DNA from: Lactobacillus kefiranofaciens
Lineage (GTDB): Bacteria; Bacillota; Bacilli; Lactobacillales; Lactobacillaceae
Direction: 5' to 3'
Assembly: GCF_900103655.1 (NCBI RefSeq)
Contig: NZ_FMXC01000013.1
Location: forward strand, 1-49,568
DNA: 49,568 nt
Shown here: positions 8,279 to 17,226 of the stretch, piece by piece
Numbering within the stretch: position 1 is the first letter of the stretch
Layout of the letters: every line of letters begins with the position of its first letter
Program-made: the position numbers and the translations under genes
The notes under the pieces: generated by a model
Database searches by the model: none
What the model saw: the letters and a program-made list of their open reading frames with translations, nothing else
Told to the model about the DNA's origin: nothing

Positions 8279-9736
8279 ATGATTTGGTGGCATGATCTCA
8301 TTAGAATAATTTTTATCACAAATACGATTCTAGCCTTCTACATTGTCTTCCACCGTAGACGGTCCGTCTCCACCACTTGGGCCTGGTTAATTATTTTATT
8401 AATTTTTCCCATTATCGGAATCACCCTATATGCCTTCTTTGGCCGAGGTATTTCCCAGGAAAATATTTTTGCAATTAACAAGCAGCATCATATTGGCTTA
8501 CGGAACGTGCAAAAGTCAATTGCCAAGGCCCCTAAAAAAATCAGTTCATCAGATACTTCCAACGATGCAGATATTGCTATTAATTTTTTTAACCACAATA
8601 ATGAAGCACCATTAACCAAGAACAATCAAATAAAACTTTACACCGAAGGTGAGACCTTCTGTCATGACATGCTTAAAGATATGGTCCGAGCTAAGGAAAC
8701 AATCAACGTTGAGTTCTACACTTTTTATAACGATAATATCGGCAATCGCGTACTGCAATTACTAATCAAAAAAGCTAAGCAAGGTGTGCAAGTGCGCGTC
8801 ATCTATGATGCATGGGGGTCAATGGGCGCAACTAAAGCATGGTTTGATCAATTGCGTGACGCTGGCGGTGAAGTCTTGCCCTTCATTACCTCTAAAAATA
8901 TGATCACTAGATACCGCATCAACTACCACTTGCATAGAAAAATCGTCGTGATTGACGGTCATATTTCTTGGACAGGCGGCTTCAATATTGGCGATCAATA
9001 CCTTAGCAAAAAGAAAAAATTCGGCCATTGGCGTGACAGTCAAGTGCGGATTGTAGGGTCTGCATCCTTATTGCTGCAAGAACGCTTCGTGATGGATTGG
9101 AACGCTTCAATCAAGCGAACCGATCAGCTCATTCGCTTTAACTCCACGCTCTTTCCCAATCTAGATGAAGAAGATATTCACGAAGGCGACATCCCTACTC
9201 AGATTATTTCTGATGGACCAGACCGTTATAGTCCTTATTTGCGTAACGGCATGATGCGCATGATGCTATTAGCCAGAAAAAGACTCTGGATTCAGACTCC
9301 ATATTTAATTCCTGATGATGCTGTTTTTGCCGTCTGGCAGACGATTGCTATGTCCGGTGTTGATGTGCGGATTATGATCCCGTGCAAACCTGATCATCCT
9401 TTTATTTATCGCGCTACCCAATGGTACGCTAACGAATTAACCCGTTGCGGTGTCAAAATCTACATCTATGATGCCGGCTTCTTGCATGCTAAAACCACTA
9501 TTATTGATGACAAATTTTCAACTGTGGGGTCAATGAATCAAGATTATCGTTCTTATGATCTAAATTTCGAAGCTAATGCTGTTTTCTATGATCGCAAATT
9601 CAATCGTCAAATGGCCCATGTTTTTGAAGATGATATGAAAAAATCGCATCTGCTTACCCGAGCAGAAATAAAAAAACAAGGTCGCGCCTTACGAACCTTG
9701 CAAAGTTTTTCTCGTATGTTATCCCCAATCTTATGA
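8279..9736 (+). CDS. cls: Cardiolipin synthase
   Basis: 485 aa, the usual length. Two N-terminal membrane segments (about residues 8-26 and 35-54) are followed by two phospholipase-D modules with HKD motifs: HLHRKIVVIDG (about 217) and FLHAKTTIIDD (about 400). The enzyme condenses two phosphatidylglycerols to cardiolipin plus glycerol at the cytoplasmic membrane. The RBS TTGGAGG lies 5-6 bp before the ATG. The 3' end overlaps the convergent membrane-protein gene by 6 bp, leaving no room for a separate terminator. Confidence 0.95.
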   Translation: MIWWHDLIRIIFITNTILAFYIVFHRRRSVSTTWAWLIILLIFPIIGITLYAFFGRGISQENIFAINKQHHIGLRNVQKSIAKAPKKISSSDTSNDADIAINFFNHNNEAPLTKNNQIKLYTEGETFCHDMLKDMVRAKETINVEFYTFYNDNIGNRVLQLLIKKAKQGVQVRVIYDAWGSMGATKAWFDQLRDAGGEVLPFITSKNMITRYRINYHLHRKIVVIDGHISWTGGFNIGDQYLSKKKKFGHWRDSQVRIVGSASLLLQERFVMDWNASIKRTDQLIRFNSTLFPNLDEEDIHEGDIPTQIISDGPDRYSPYLRNGMMRMMLLARKRLWIQTPYLIPDDAVFAVWQTIAMSGVDVRIMIPCKPDHPFIYRATQWYANELTRCGVKIYIYDAGFLHAKTTIIDDKFSTVGSMNQDYRSYDLNFEANAVFYDRKFNRQMAHVFEDDMKKSHLLTRAEIKKQGRALRTLQSFSRMLSPIL

Positions 9737-10210
9737 TTGAATCTCAACTGGAATATTTTTACCAATGTATTTTTGCAAAATAGCAACCACTTCTTGCACC
9801 GAAATACGAAAACGCATCATATAAGCTTTATTATTGCTAGTTCTAAAAATTGCCATAACTAGCGGCTTCTTAGGATTAGGCACATCAATTAGCGTGATAT
9901 TAGCGATTTCATCATACTTAACCGTACGCTTGAAGTAACCAGAAACTACCATTCTCTTAGAACTAAAGCCAGAAAAGCCATCAACAATACTAATTAACAA
10001 GAATAATGCCAAGAAAACGTTAATCCCTGGATCGCCTTTTTCAATATAATTCCAGGTGAAGCCCAACCAGATAAAAATTATCGCCCAGACAATTGAGGAG
10101 ACACGATAATGCCCACGAACTTCTACTTTAGCTTGCCAATACCAACTATAACAAGCATATGCCAGCATAAAAAGATTAACTATAATGTAAAAATAGGACA
10201 GATATGCCAT
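9731..10210 (-). CDS. Hypothetical membrane protein with C-terminal PH-like domain
   Basis: About 159 aa from the ATG at 10210 (an in-frame upstream start at 10225 lacks a better RBS). Three membrane segments (about 3-20, 40-57, 66-85) are followed by a soluble C-terminal half that resembles small bacterial PH-type domains: FKRTVKYDEIANITLI ... MMRFRISVQEVVAIL. The family is annotated only as conserved membrane protein in lactobacilli; the function is unknown. It is convergent with cls. Confidence 0.65.
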   Translation of the reverse strand: MAYLSYFYIIVNLFMLAYACYSWYWQAKVEVRGHYRVSSIVWAIIFIWLGFTWNYIEKGDPGINVFLALFLLISIVDGFSGFSSKRMVVSGYFKRTVKYDEIANITLIDVPNPKKPLVMAIFRTSNNKAYMMRFRISVQEVVAILQKYIGKNIPVEIQS

Positions 10211-10295
10211 AAAAATTCTCCTCAATAATTTTATTACTTCTCATTATAACAAAGGACTGTTCTATAATTAAAGTATGTCGATTATGGAGGCAAAA

Positions 10296-10997
10296 ATGAA
10301 ACCAGATATAAATGAATTACAAACTGATATTAAGCAAGCTAAGCATATCGTATTCTTAACAGGGGCTGGTGTTTCTACACATTCTGGAATTCCTGATTAC
10401 CGCTCTAAAAATGGGATTTACAACGGGATTAAGGAAAGTCCAGAAACTATTTTAAGCGAAGACACGCTTTATCATCGACCAGAATTGTTTTACCATTTCG
10501 TCATGGACAACATGTACTTCCCCGATGCTAAACCTAATTTAATTCATCAAAAAATTGCTAAATTCTGTAATGAAAAGGGTGATCTAATCACGCAAAACAT
10601 TGATCGCCTTGATTCTAAAGCTGGTAATCAACATGTAACAGAATTTCATGGTAATCTATATAATATCTATTGCACCAAGTGTCATAAGCCCGTATCTTAT
10701 GAAGAATATGCCCAAAACTATTTTCATAAGGACTGCGGCGGCATCATCCGGCCAGGAATTGTTTTGTACGGTGAAGCAATTAATCCACTTGCACTAAATA
10801 ATTCCGTAAATATTATGCAAAAATCTGATTTAATCATTATTTGTGGCACCAGCTTTGTTGTTTATCCATTCGCGCAATTGCTAGCTTACCGCTCACCTAA
10901 CGCCAAGATCTATTCTGTTAATAAAACTGAAATTCCAACTCCTGGCGTTAAGCAAATTATCGGAGACGCGCTTGATGTATTCAACAAATTAAACTAA
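10296..10997 (+). CDS. Sir2-family NAD-dependent protein deacylase
   Basis: 233 aa. I chose ATG 10296 over the earlier in-frame ATG at 10275 because GGAGG (10286-10290) is ideally spaced. NAD-binding loop GAGVSTHSGIPDYRS, NID motif TQNIDRL, catalytic His in EFHGN, and LYGE are all present. The zinc site reads CTKC then HKDC, so one of the usual four Cys is replaced by His. Sirtuins remove acyl groups from lysines at the expense of NAD. It stands alone; the Ogt homologue follows 43 bp later on the same strand. Confidence 0.9.
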   Translation: MKPDINELQTDIKQAKHIVFLTGAGVSTHSGIPDYRSKNGIYNGIKESPETILSEDTLYHRPELFYHFVMDNMYFPDAKPNLIHQKIAKFCNEKGDLITQNIDRLDSKAGNQHVTEFHGNLYNIYCTKCHKPVSYEEYAQNYFHKDCGGIIRPGIVLYGEAINPLALNNSVNIMQKSDLIIICGTSFVVYPFAQLLAYRSPNAKIYSVNKTEIPTPGVKQIIGDALDVFNKLN

Positions 10998-11040
10998 AAT
11001 AACACAAACTACCAACTAACAGATTAGGCGGTGAAAAAAC

Positions 11041-11559
11041 ATGGCAGAGGTCTTTTATTATGATTACGTTACAATCAAGCCATGGACTTATTTCTTAACA
11101 GCTTCAGAATTCGGTTTAACTTATGTAGGGCTTAAGGGGGATGAAACTGTTTCGCCAATTTTCAGCTTTTACCCTCACCGGATGCTTGTACGTGATCCTA
11201 AAAAATTGGCACCTTATGTTCAACAATTAAAAGAATATTTTGCCGGAACAAGAAAAATTTTCGATGTCCCACTCGATATTTCTGAATTTGGAACTGAATT
11301 TCAAAGACGCGCATTATCTGTAGTAGAACATATCCCTTATGGATCAACAATTACCTATGGAGATGTAGCTACTTCACTACCCGATGCAACGTCTTCACGT
11401 TCAGTTGCTCATGCCGTAGCTTTAAATCCTGTATTAATGTTTATTCCAGATCATCGGGTCATTTTGTCTAACGATCGAGTAGGAACCTATCGTTTAGGCC
11501 AAAAAGAAAAAATTAGATTAATAGAATTAGAAAAGAGTCACTTGCATGACAATTCTTAA
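11041..11559 (+). CDS. Ogt/MGMT-family protein lacking the catalytic cysteine
   Basis: 172 aa with the N-terminal Ogt-like domain and a C-terminal DNA-binding alkyltransferase domain: FGTEFQRRALSVVEHIPYGSTITYGDVA and SRSVAHAVALNP. The active-site PCHRV is PDHRV (Asp137, codon GAT at 11449). O6-methylguanine transferase chemistry needs that Cys, so transfer should be impossible. Known Cys-less alkyltransferase-like proteins instead flag lesions for excision repair; a similar role here is inference. The gene overlaps the terC start by 14 bp, suggesting an operon. Confidence 0.85.
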   Translation: MAEVFYYDYVTIKPWTYFLTASEFGLTYVGLKGDETVSPIFSFYPHRMLVRDPKKLAPYVQQLKEYFAGTRKIFDVPLDISEFGTEFQRRALSVVEHIPYGSTITYGDVATSLPDATSSRSVAHAVALNPVLMFIPDHRVILSNDRVGTYRLGQKEKIRLIELEKSHLHDNS

Positions 11560-12331
11560 AATGTATGCTCCCTTTTTTGATTTAAATAATTGGGCGCATG
11601 TCTTAACCAGCGGCAAGGATTGGATGATTATTCTTACCCTAATCTTAATGGAATGTCTGCTGTCTGTTGACAATGCAGTTGTTTTAGCTGCACAGACACA
11701 GGTCTTGCCTAACAAATCGGAGAGAGAAAAATCCTTGCTATATGGACTTTGGGGGGCCTACCTTTTCCGCTTCATCGTCATCGGAATCGGAACCTACTTG
11801 ATTCATTTTTGGGAAATCAAATTGGCTGGTAGTATATATTTGTTCTACTTGTCATTCAAATTTTTCTATGATCAACGTCACCCTAAGCAAGCTGCTGAAA
11901 AAGCTAAAGAAAAAGAACAACGCGAGGCAGCTCATCATAAGGGCAAAAAGAAAAAGCATGTTTTGTCATTATTCTGGCGAACGGTTATCTCAATTGAATC
12001 AATGGATATCGTTTTCTCAATTGACTCGGTTCTTGCGGCATTAGCCGTTTCAAGCAATCCAGTAGTTGTGCTAATCGGTGGAATGATCGGGATTCTTTGC
12101 ATGAGAGGAGTCGCCGAAATTATCATTAAGCTGATGGATATTATTCCAGAATTACAGCCAATGGCTTACGTTTTGATTGGGATTATTGCATTGAAGCTAT
12201 TACTCGCACTGCCACCACTTAAATGGGAAATGCCTAATACAGCTTTTGCGATTATTGTCTTTTCAATCTTAATTTTGACCATTCTTTTCCACTTCTGGCG
12301 TGTTAAAAAACACGGCCACAAGCATCTTTAA
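11546..12331 (+). CDS. TerC-family integral membrane protein
   Basis: 261 aa with about seven membrane segments. The TerC signatures are the acidic pairs inside helices, MECLLSVDNAVVLAAQ (about 32-47) and SIESMDIVFSIDSVLAAL (about 149-166), which in this family are implicated in metal (Mn2+) efflux or metalation of exported enzymes. A Lys-rich cytosolic loop (about 115-140) separates the halves. It overlaps the upstream ogt-like gene. A later in-frame ATG at 11561 is possible. Confidence 0.9.
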   Translation: MTILKMYAPFFDLNNWAHVLTSGKDWMIILTLILMECLLSVDNAVVLAAQTQVLPNKSEREKSLLYGLWGAYLFRFIVIGIGTYLIHFWEIKLAGSIYLFYLSFKFFYDQRHPKQAAEKAKEKEQREAAHHKGKKKKHVLSLFWRTVISIESMDIVFSIDSVLAALAVSSNPVVVLIGGMIGILCMRGVAEIIIKLMDIIPELQPMAYVLIGIIALKLLLALPPLKWEMPNTAFAIIVFSILILTILFHFWRVKKHGHKHL

Positions 12332-12385
12332 AAACAAATTAAGAGACTTATCTCAATCTCTTGGGATAAGTCTCTTAATTTGTTT
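12332..12385. terminator. Strong bidirectional terminator, 21-bp perfect stem
   Basis: Bases 12332-12352 pair perfectly with 12365-12385 around a 12-base loop, with A-rich and T-rich flanks on both sides. It ends both terC and the convergent DUF488 gene, whose stop codon touches the stem. Confidence 0.92.
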
Positions 12386-12743
12386 ACAATTTGCTTTCAA
12401 CGTATTGCTTTAAAACCACTGCTTGGTTATGCTCTCTATTTTTTGCACCATAAAGAAAGAGGACATCACCTGTTTGCAATTTTTCTTTTACTGTTTTAAT
12501 GAACTCAGGAGTAAAATCGTTGGCATTTAATTCCTTGATATATTTCTCTTTAAATTCAGGGAACTTTTCGTCTTCATGGTTAAACCATTTTCTCAATTCA
12601 TTAGTAGGACCAATCTGCTTGTCCCGTTCACCTAAATCTGCCTTGATCTTGCTCATGCCACGCGGCCACATCCGATCAACTAAAATTCTGTAGCCATCGG
12701 GTTGTTCATGATCATAAATTCTGACTAATTTAATTTCTGACAT
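12384..12743 (-). CDS. DUF488-family protein (YeaO-like)
   Basis: 119 aa, the normal length for the short DUF488 family. RIYDHEQPDGYRILVDRMWPRGM is the hallmark N-terminal region, followed by LRKWFNHEDEKFPEFKEKY and a C-terminal LLYGAKNREHNQAVVL. The fold is a small alpha/beta domain of uncertain function. The RBS AGGGGAGG lies upstream. It is monocistronic and convergent with terC. Confidence 0.88.
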   Translation of the reverse strand: MSEIKLVRIYDHEQPDGYRILVDRMWPRGMSKIKADLGERDKQIGPTNELRKWFNHEDEKFPEFKEKYIKELNANDFTPEFIKTVKEKLQTGDVLFLYGAKNREHNQAVVLKQYVESKL

Positions 12744-12811
12744 TTGATCTTCCTCCCCTTTTTAGATTAGTGTATAACTACACAGTAAAAATTAAAACAA
12801 GAAAGGCATTT

Positions 12812-13445
12812 ATGGATTACGCAGACTATTTTACTAATCGCACAACTGATAAAATTACTTGCGACTTAATTGGACGACCTCTGACTTTTGACAATGGTGA
12901 AGAAAAATTAGGTGGCTATATCGTTGAAGCGGAAGCCTACATGGGAAAACGAGACCGTGCAGCTCATTCTTATGGTGGCCGCCGCAGCTCAGCTAATGAA
13001 GGCTTGTATCGCCGTGGCGGTACTATTTACATCTATGCGCAAAGGCAATACTTCTTCTTTGATGTTGCCTGCCAAGAGGAGGAACGAACCACAAGGAGTT
13101 TTAATCCGAGCAATTCATCCCGTCTGGGGCATTGACACAATGATTAAAAATCGCAATGGCAAAAGTGGAGTTTTGTTAACCAATGGTCCTGCTAAAATGA
13201 TGCAGGCCTTTGGCATCCATGATAAAAACTGGAATCTGCATTTTTTGAGTGATTCACCATTTGCAATCGACTTAAATGATCAGCATAAACGTATTGCCCG
13301 GGAAATTATTGCAGCTAAACGTGTTGGCATCAACCAATCTGATCCAACTTGGGCTAATAAAACACTACGCTACTACGTTGCTGGTAATCTCTATGTTTCC
13401 GACATGAAGAAAAGAGATTACGCTTACAATGATGGATGGGCTTGA
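12812..13445 (+). pseudogene. 3-methyladenine DNA glycosylase (Mpg/AAG), frameshifted
   Basis: The ATG at 12812 follows AAGAAAGG. The first frame encodes YIVEAEAYMGKRDRAAHSYGG (with the catalytic Glu) to FFFDVACQEE. From about 13078 the homologous protein continues in the next frame as NEPQGVLIRAIHPVWG ... LTNGPAKMMQAFGI to the stop at 13445. Reading gaggagg as one G fewer restores one frame of about 210 codons. As written, the product is cut at about 108 residues and lacks half of the fold. A true mutation and a sequencing indel are both possible. AAG-type enzymes excise alkylated purines (known). Confidence 0.85.
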
Positions 13446-13470
13446 CAAATTTTAATTTTTCTTTTATTCT
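13442..13470 (+). promoter_or_regulatory. Sigma-A promoter of the lysine riboswitch operon
   Basis: TTGACA (13442-13447), a 17-bp spacer, then TATTCT (13465-13470). The -35 overlaps the stop codon of the upstream glycosylase gene. Transcription should start near 13477, shortly before the aptamer. Confidence 0.75.
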
Positions 13471-13499
13471 TTTTCATTAGTTAAATAATTTTCCAATGC

Positions 13500-13661
13500 A
13501 ATAGAGGTTGCGACAATCACAAGATATTTCGGAGTCCGCGAAGACGCAGAAGATTATCTCAGGGTTGCCGCCGAAATGGCTCTAGTATTCGTGTACTAAG
13601 CCGTTGGGCTATAGAACAATATTCTATAGACTGTCCTGGTTAGTCCCCAGGGAGCGCTATA
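13500..13661 (+). ncRNA. Lysine riboswitch (L box) aptamer
   Basis: Conserved L-box blocks appear in order: ATAGAGGTTGCG (13501-13512), GGAGTCCGCGAAGA, GGGTTGCCGCCGAAA, GCCGTTGGGC, TAGACTGTCCTGGTTAGTCC and GGGAGCGCTAT (13650-13660). The 5' ATAG and 3' CTAT close P1. A terminator hairpin follows at 13689-13724, so lysine should switch off transcription of the transporter downstream. The class is established knowledge; the match is by eye to its consensus. Confidence 0.88.
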
Positions 13662-13688
13662 AGATTTGGTTTAAACACTGATGATTAT

Positions 13689-13724
13689 AACCTCGCGCAT
13701 TCTTTGGAAGAGCGAGGTTTTTAT
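13689..13724 (+). terminator. Riboswitch expression-platform terminator
   Basis: AACCTCGC (13689-13696) pairs with GCGAGGTT (13712-13719) and is followed by TTTTATT. It sits between the lysine aptamer and the TTG start of the transporter gene, as expected for a transcriptional OFF switch. Confidence 0.85.
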
Positions 13725-13777
13725 TTACGCTTTATTGTATTGGCTTTATGTTAAAACTATTTCTGGAGGTTTTACAA

Positions 13778-15391
13778 TTGAAGTCAAGATTTAGATGGAT
13801 TGCCGTATTAATGACAATCCTACTCAGTTTATTTATTGGATTCAGCTTTAACAGTCATGCGACTCAGGCTGCTAAGAAGGATTCTGGCACATTGAAAATT
13901 GGGATGGAAGCCAACTATCCTCCTTACAACTTGACTCAACCCAATAAGACTAACGGTGCCGTACCAATCGATGGCTCTCATTCTTATGCCAACGGTTACG
14001 ATGTGCAAATTGCTAAGATTATCGGTAAAAGATTACATAAAAAAGTTGTCGTAGAAAAGACACAGTGGGATGGACTCCTACCTGCTTTGACCTCAGGCAA
14101 GATTGACTTAATCATCGCTGGTATGTCCCCTACTGCTGAAAGACGCAAGGCAATCAACTTCTCAGCACCATACCGTAAGAGTACCTTCGTAGTTATCACC
14201 AACAAGGCAAGCAAATATTCTAACGCTAAGAAGTTAACTGACTTCAAGGGTGCTAAGTTAACTGCTCAACAAGGTACTCTTCACTACAACTTAATCAAGC
14301 AATTAAAGGGTGCTAAGCGTGAACCTGCTATGCGTGACTTTTCAGCCATGCGCCAAAGCTTAGCTTCTGGCACTATCGATGGTTATGTAGCTGAAGATAT
14401 CGAATTTGAAAGCTATCACAACGTCAACCCTAATATTATTGCCGTTAACTTGAACAAGATGGCCGGTTTCAAGGTAGACCATGATGATTCTGTAACCAGT
14501 ATCGGTGTTAAGAAGGGCAATACTAAATTATTAAACGAAGTTAACGCTACTTTAAGAACTATTTCTAATAAAAAACGCGATCAATTAATGTCGCAAGCTA
14601 TTAAAGAACAACCTAAAGCTGGTAACGAAACTAAGAAAGAAAACTGGTTAGTTACCACCTGGAAACAATATGGCGGCATGATTATGTCAGGTATTGGCAT
14701 GACTTTACTCCTTGCTTTAGTAGGTACGATCGTTGGTTTCTTCATCGGTTTACTGGTTGGTATTGTTCGTACTATTCCTACCCCAACTACTCGTGGCAAG
14801 CGTTGGGCATTGAATGTTGTTAAATGGTTATTGTCAGTTTACGTTGAAATTTTCCGTGGTACGCCAATGATGGTTCAGGCAGCCGTAATCTACTACGGTA
14901 TCGCACAATTCTGGCACTTAAACTTGAATAGAACCGTAGCTGCCCTGATCATCGTTTCAATTAACACTGGTGCTTACTTAGCCGAAGTTATCCGTGGTGG
15001 GATCATTTCTACTCCTGAAAGTCAGTTTGAAGCTGCAAGTGCTTTAGGTATGACTCACAATCAAAGAATGTGGCACATCATTTTGCCACAAGCAATCAAG
15101 AACTGTTTACCATCAATTACTAACGAATTTATCGTTAACATCAAGGATACTTCAGTATTGAGTATCATCTCAGTTTCTGAATTGTTCTTCGTTGGTACAA
15201 CGATTGCCAGTCAATCATTCAAGTTCTTCCCAACTTACTTAATGATTTCAGCAATCTACTTAATTTTGACTTTCACTATTACCAGAATCTTCAACTTGAT
15301 TGAAAGAAAACTGGAAGGCAACAAGAATTACAACTTGATGGCTAAACAAGTCCAAGTTGGTTCTCCAAAAGATGCGGAGGCAAATAACTAA
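13778..15391 (+). CDS. Amino-acid ABC transporter, fused binding protein and permease (probably lysine)
   Basis: 537 aa from TTG 13778, chosen because TGGAGG (13764-13769) precedes it; the upstream in-frame ATG 13748 has no RBS. Signal segment about residues 1-35, a solute-binding domain (about 40-290: [30 protein letters not shown]), then a permease domain of the His/Gln family with [18 protein letters not shown]-contact loop EVIRGGI...EAASALGM and further membrane segments. The protein fuses the receptor to the channel, as is common in lactobacilli. The upstream lysine riboswitch points to lysine as substrate. It overlaps the ATPase gene by one base. Confidence 0.92.
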   Translation: MKSRFRWIAVLMTILLSLFIGFSFNSHATQAAKKDSGTLKIGMEANYPPYNLTQPNKTNGAVPIDGSHSYANGYDVQIAKIIGKRLHKKVVVEKTQWDGLLPALTSGKIDLIIAGMSPTAERRKAINFSAPYRKSTFVVITNKASKYSNAKKLTDFKGAKLTAQQGTLHYNLIKQLKGAKREPAMRDFSAMRQSLASGTIDGYVAEDIEFESYHNVNPNIIAVNLNKMAGFKVDHDDSVTSIGVKKGNTKLLNEVNATLRTISNKKRDQLMSQAIKEQPKAGNETKKENWLVTTWKQYGGMIMSGIGMTLLLALVGTIVGFFIGLLVGIVRTIPTPTTRGKRWALNVVKWLLSVYVEIFRGTPMMVQAAVIYYGIAQFWHLNLNRTVAALIIVSINTGAYLAEVIRGGIISTPESQFEAASALGMTHNQRMWHIILPQAIKNCLPSITNEFIVNIKDTSVLSIISVSELFFVGTTIASQSFKFFPTYLMISAIYLILTFTITRIFNLIERKLEGNKNYNLMAKQVQVGSPKDAEANN

Positions 15392-16146
15392 TGACTGAAT
15401 CAAACGACGTAATTTTAAGTTTAAAACATATGCAAAAGTCATATGGTTCACACAAAGTTTTGAAGGATATTTCCTTTGATATTAAAAAAGGCGAAATTGT
15501 AACTATCATTGGTCCGTCCGGTGGTGGTAAATCTACTACTCTTCGCTGCATCAACTTGCTAGAAGAACCAACTGGTGGCGAGATTGATTTTCACGGTGAA
15601 AACATCTTGCATCCCAGCTACAACCGTAATACCTTCAGATCAAAGGTGGGTATGGTCTTCCAGCAATTCGACCTATTTGAAAACAAGAATGTGTTAGAGA
15701 ACTGCATGATTGGTCAGGAATTAGTCTTAAAGCGTTCTAAAGACGAAGCCCGTAAGATCGCCATGGCTAACCTGAAAAAAGTTGGAATGGAACCTTTCAT
15801 TAAGGCGAAGCCACAACAATTATCTGGTGGTCAACAACAACGTGTAGCTATTGCCCGGGCAATTTCAATGGATCCAGAGGTCTTGTTATTCGACGAACCA
15901 ACTAGTGCCCTCGATCCTGAGATGGTTGGTGAAGTACTTGAAGTTATGCAAAAGCTAGCCACTACTGGTTTAACGATGGTAATCGTTACTCACGAAATGG
16001 GCTTTGCCAAAAGTATTTCTGATCGTGTGCTCTTCATCAGTGATGGCATAATCACCGAACAAGACTCACCTTATGAGTTATTCGATCATCCAAAGAATGA
16101 AAAGACGCAGAAGTTCTTAAGCAACTTCAGAAATAACGAATTTTAA
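15391..16146 (+). CDS. Amino-acid ABC transporter ATPase
   Basis: 251 aa GlnQ/HisP-type ATPase: Walker [10 protein letters not shown] (about 39-47), Q-loop VFQQFDLF, signature [14 protein letters not shown], Walker [15 protein letters not shown], and switch His in IVTHEMGFA. Its start ATG overlaps the TAA of the permease gene (TAATG), so translation is coupled. It powers the riboswitch-controlled transporter; both genes end at the terminator just downstream. Confidence 0.95.
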   Translation: MTESNDVILSLKHMQKSYGSHKVLKDISFDIKKGEIVTIIGPSGGGKSTTLRCINLLEEPTGGEIDFHGENILHPSYNRNTFRSKVGMVFQQFDLFENKNVLENCMIGQELVLKRSKDEARKIAMANLKKVGMEPFIKAKPQQLSGGQQQRVAIARAISMDPEVLLFDEPTSALDPEMVGEVLEVMQKLATTGLTMVIVTHEMGFAKSISDRVLFISDGIITEQDSPYELFDHPKNEKTQKFLSNFRNNEF

Positions 16147-16154
16147 ATCATATC

Positions 16155-16190
16155 AAAAGCCGAGAAGTTTAATTGCTTCTCGGCTTTTTT
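16155..16190 (+). terminator. Intrinsic terminator of the transporter operon
   Basis: AAAAGCCGAGAAG pairs with CTTCTCGGCTTTT (16155-16167 with 16176-16188), followed by a T-run. Confidence 0.9.
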
Positions 16191-16305
16191 AATTTTGCTG
16201 ATTTTTAAAAACTTAATTATTTTTTGATTTCACTTTACAAAAAACGCCATTTTTTGCAAACTCAAAGTCACTTTTTACTTCAATTTACAAAAAACCGCGT
16301 AATTT

Positions 16306-17226
16306 TTAAATGATATCTTTATTAGCTTTAATGCGAGCTAGTTTCCAACCTGTTTCAAAATAGGTTTTCCGCGTTTCCCGCAAATCATCATAATCGCTTT
16401 GCAAACTATCAATCGCATCCTGCAGCTGCTTATTCTGCTTTCTAATCGCATTTAGTTCAGGATCATTAATTACACCCTTCAGATGAACCTGTGCAGCCAA
16501 ATAGCGCCGACGATGCTTAAACTCTTCTTGCAACGTCCCCAGCGCATTTTCATACTTAACCAGCTTTTTATTAATCTTAGTAATTTGACTATTAAGCTGA
16601 ATAAATAATTTATACGGCATGTCCGACTTAATCCGGTTGCATTCGGCACAGGCTAAGGTCAGATTAGTCAAATCATTATTATGGCTCAATGATACGGGAT
16701 CCTTATGATCGACGCTGTGACCACGTCTACCGCAATATTGGCAGCGATATTTGTACTTAGCCCTGATGCGCTCACGATCTATAAAATTGACTTCATTTAA
16801 TTGAAAATCAATTTTTAAGCCCAACTTTTCCATGTTTTGCGCAAAAGTTACATCCTGGTCAGGAATATAATCTATTTCGCCATCTTCGCTTTTGATGATA
16901 GCTAAATTCAAATCTTCCCGCTTAACCTGCTGGCGGGCAATTTCATTACCATCATAATCCTGTAAAAAGTCCTCGTATCTTTTACGAGCTTTTTTATTTT
17001 GCACAATCCAATTAGGCTTAACTGGCGCATCATCTTTTTTACCCTCATAAGTATAAAGCAGACTTTGAGCAAACGTAGCTACCGCATAATTGCTATAATC
17101 ATGTGGATCTAAACCACGCATCAAACAAATATCACAAATATTGGTCAGCTTGGGATTCATCAATCCCTCTTGCTTAAAGTGCAGGGAGTCCATGCGTAAA
17201 CCACATGAACTGCATAAAAATTTCAC
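16306..17226 (-). CDS. HNH-domain protein with N-terminal zinc fingers
   Basis: 306 aa with a GTG start directly after the HD gene's TAG. N-terminal CSSCG (residues 5-9) and CDIC (31-34) look like a zinc-binding knuckle. The HNH core is at about 155-200: YRCQYCGRRGHSVDHKDPVSLSHNNDLTNLTLACAECN, with both CxxC pairs and His-Asn-His-type residues. The C-terminal third is a long coiled coil (about 205-290). HNH domains cut or nick DNA (known); no phage or restriction partner is adjacent, and the coupling to an HD phosphohydrolase is unexplained. Confidence 0.82.
   Translation of the reverse strand: MKFLCSSCGLRMDSLHFKQEGLMNPKLTNICDICLMRGLDPHDYSNYAVATFAQSLLYTYEGKKDDAPVKPNWIVQNKKARKRYEDFLQDYDGNEIARQQVKREDLNLAIIKSEDGEIDYIPDQDVTFAQNMEKLGLKIDFQLNEVNFIDRERIRAKYKYRCQYCGRRGHSVDHKDPVSLSHNNDLTNLTLACAECNRIKSDMPYKLFIQLNSQITKINKKLVKYENALGTLQEEFKHRRRYLAAQVHLKGVINDPELNAIRKQNKQLQDAIDSLQSDYDDLRETRKTYFETGWKLARIKANKDII

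Noticed and set aside
13748..13777. Upstream ATG of the amino-acid transporter
   Set aside because: No RBS before it; the RBS TGGAGG lies between this ATG and the TTG at 13778.
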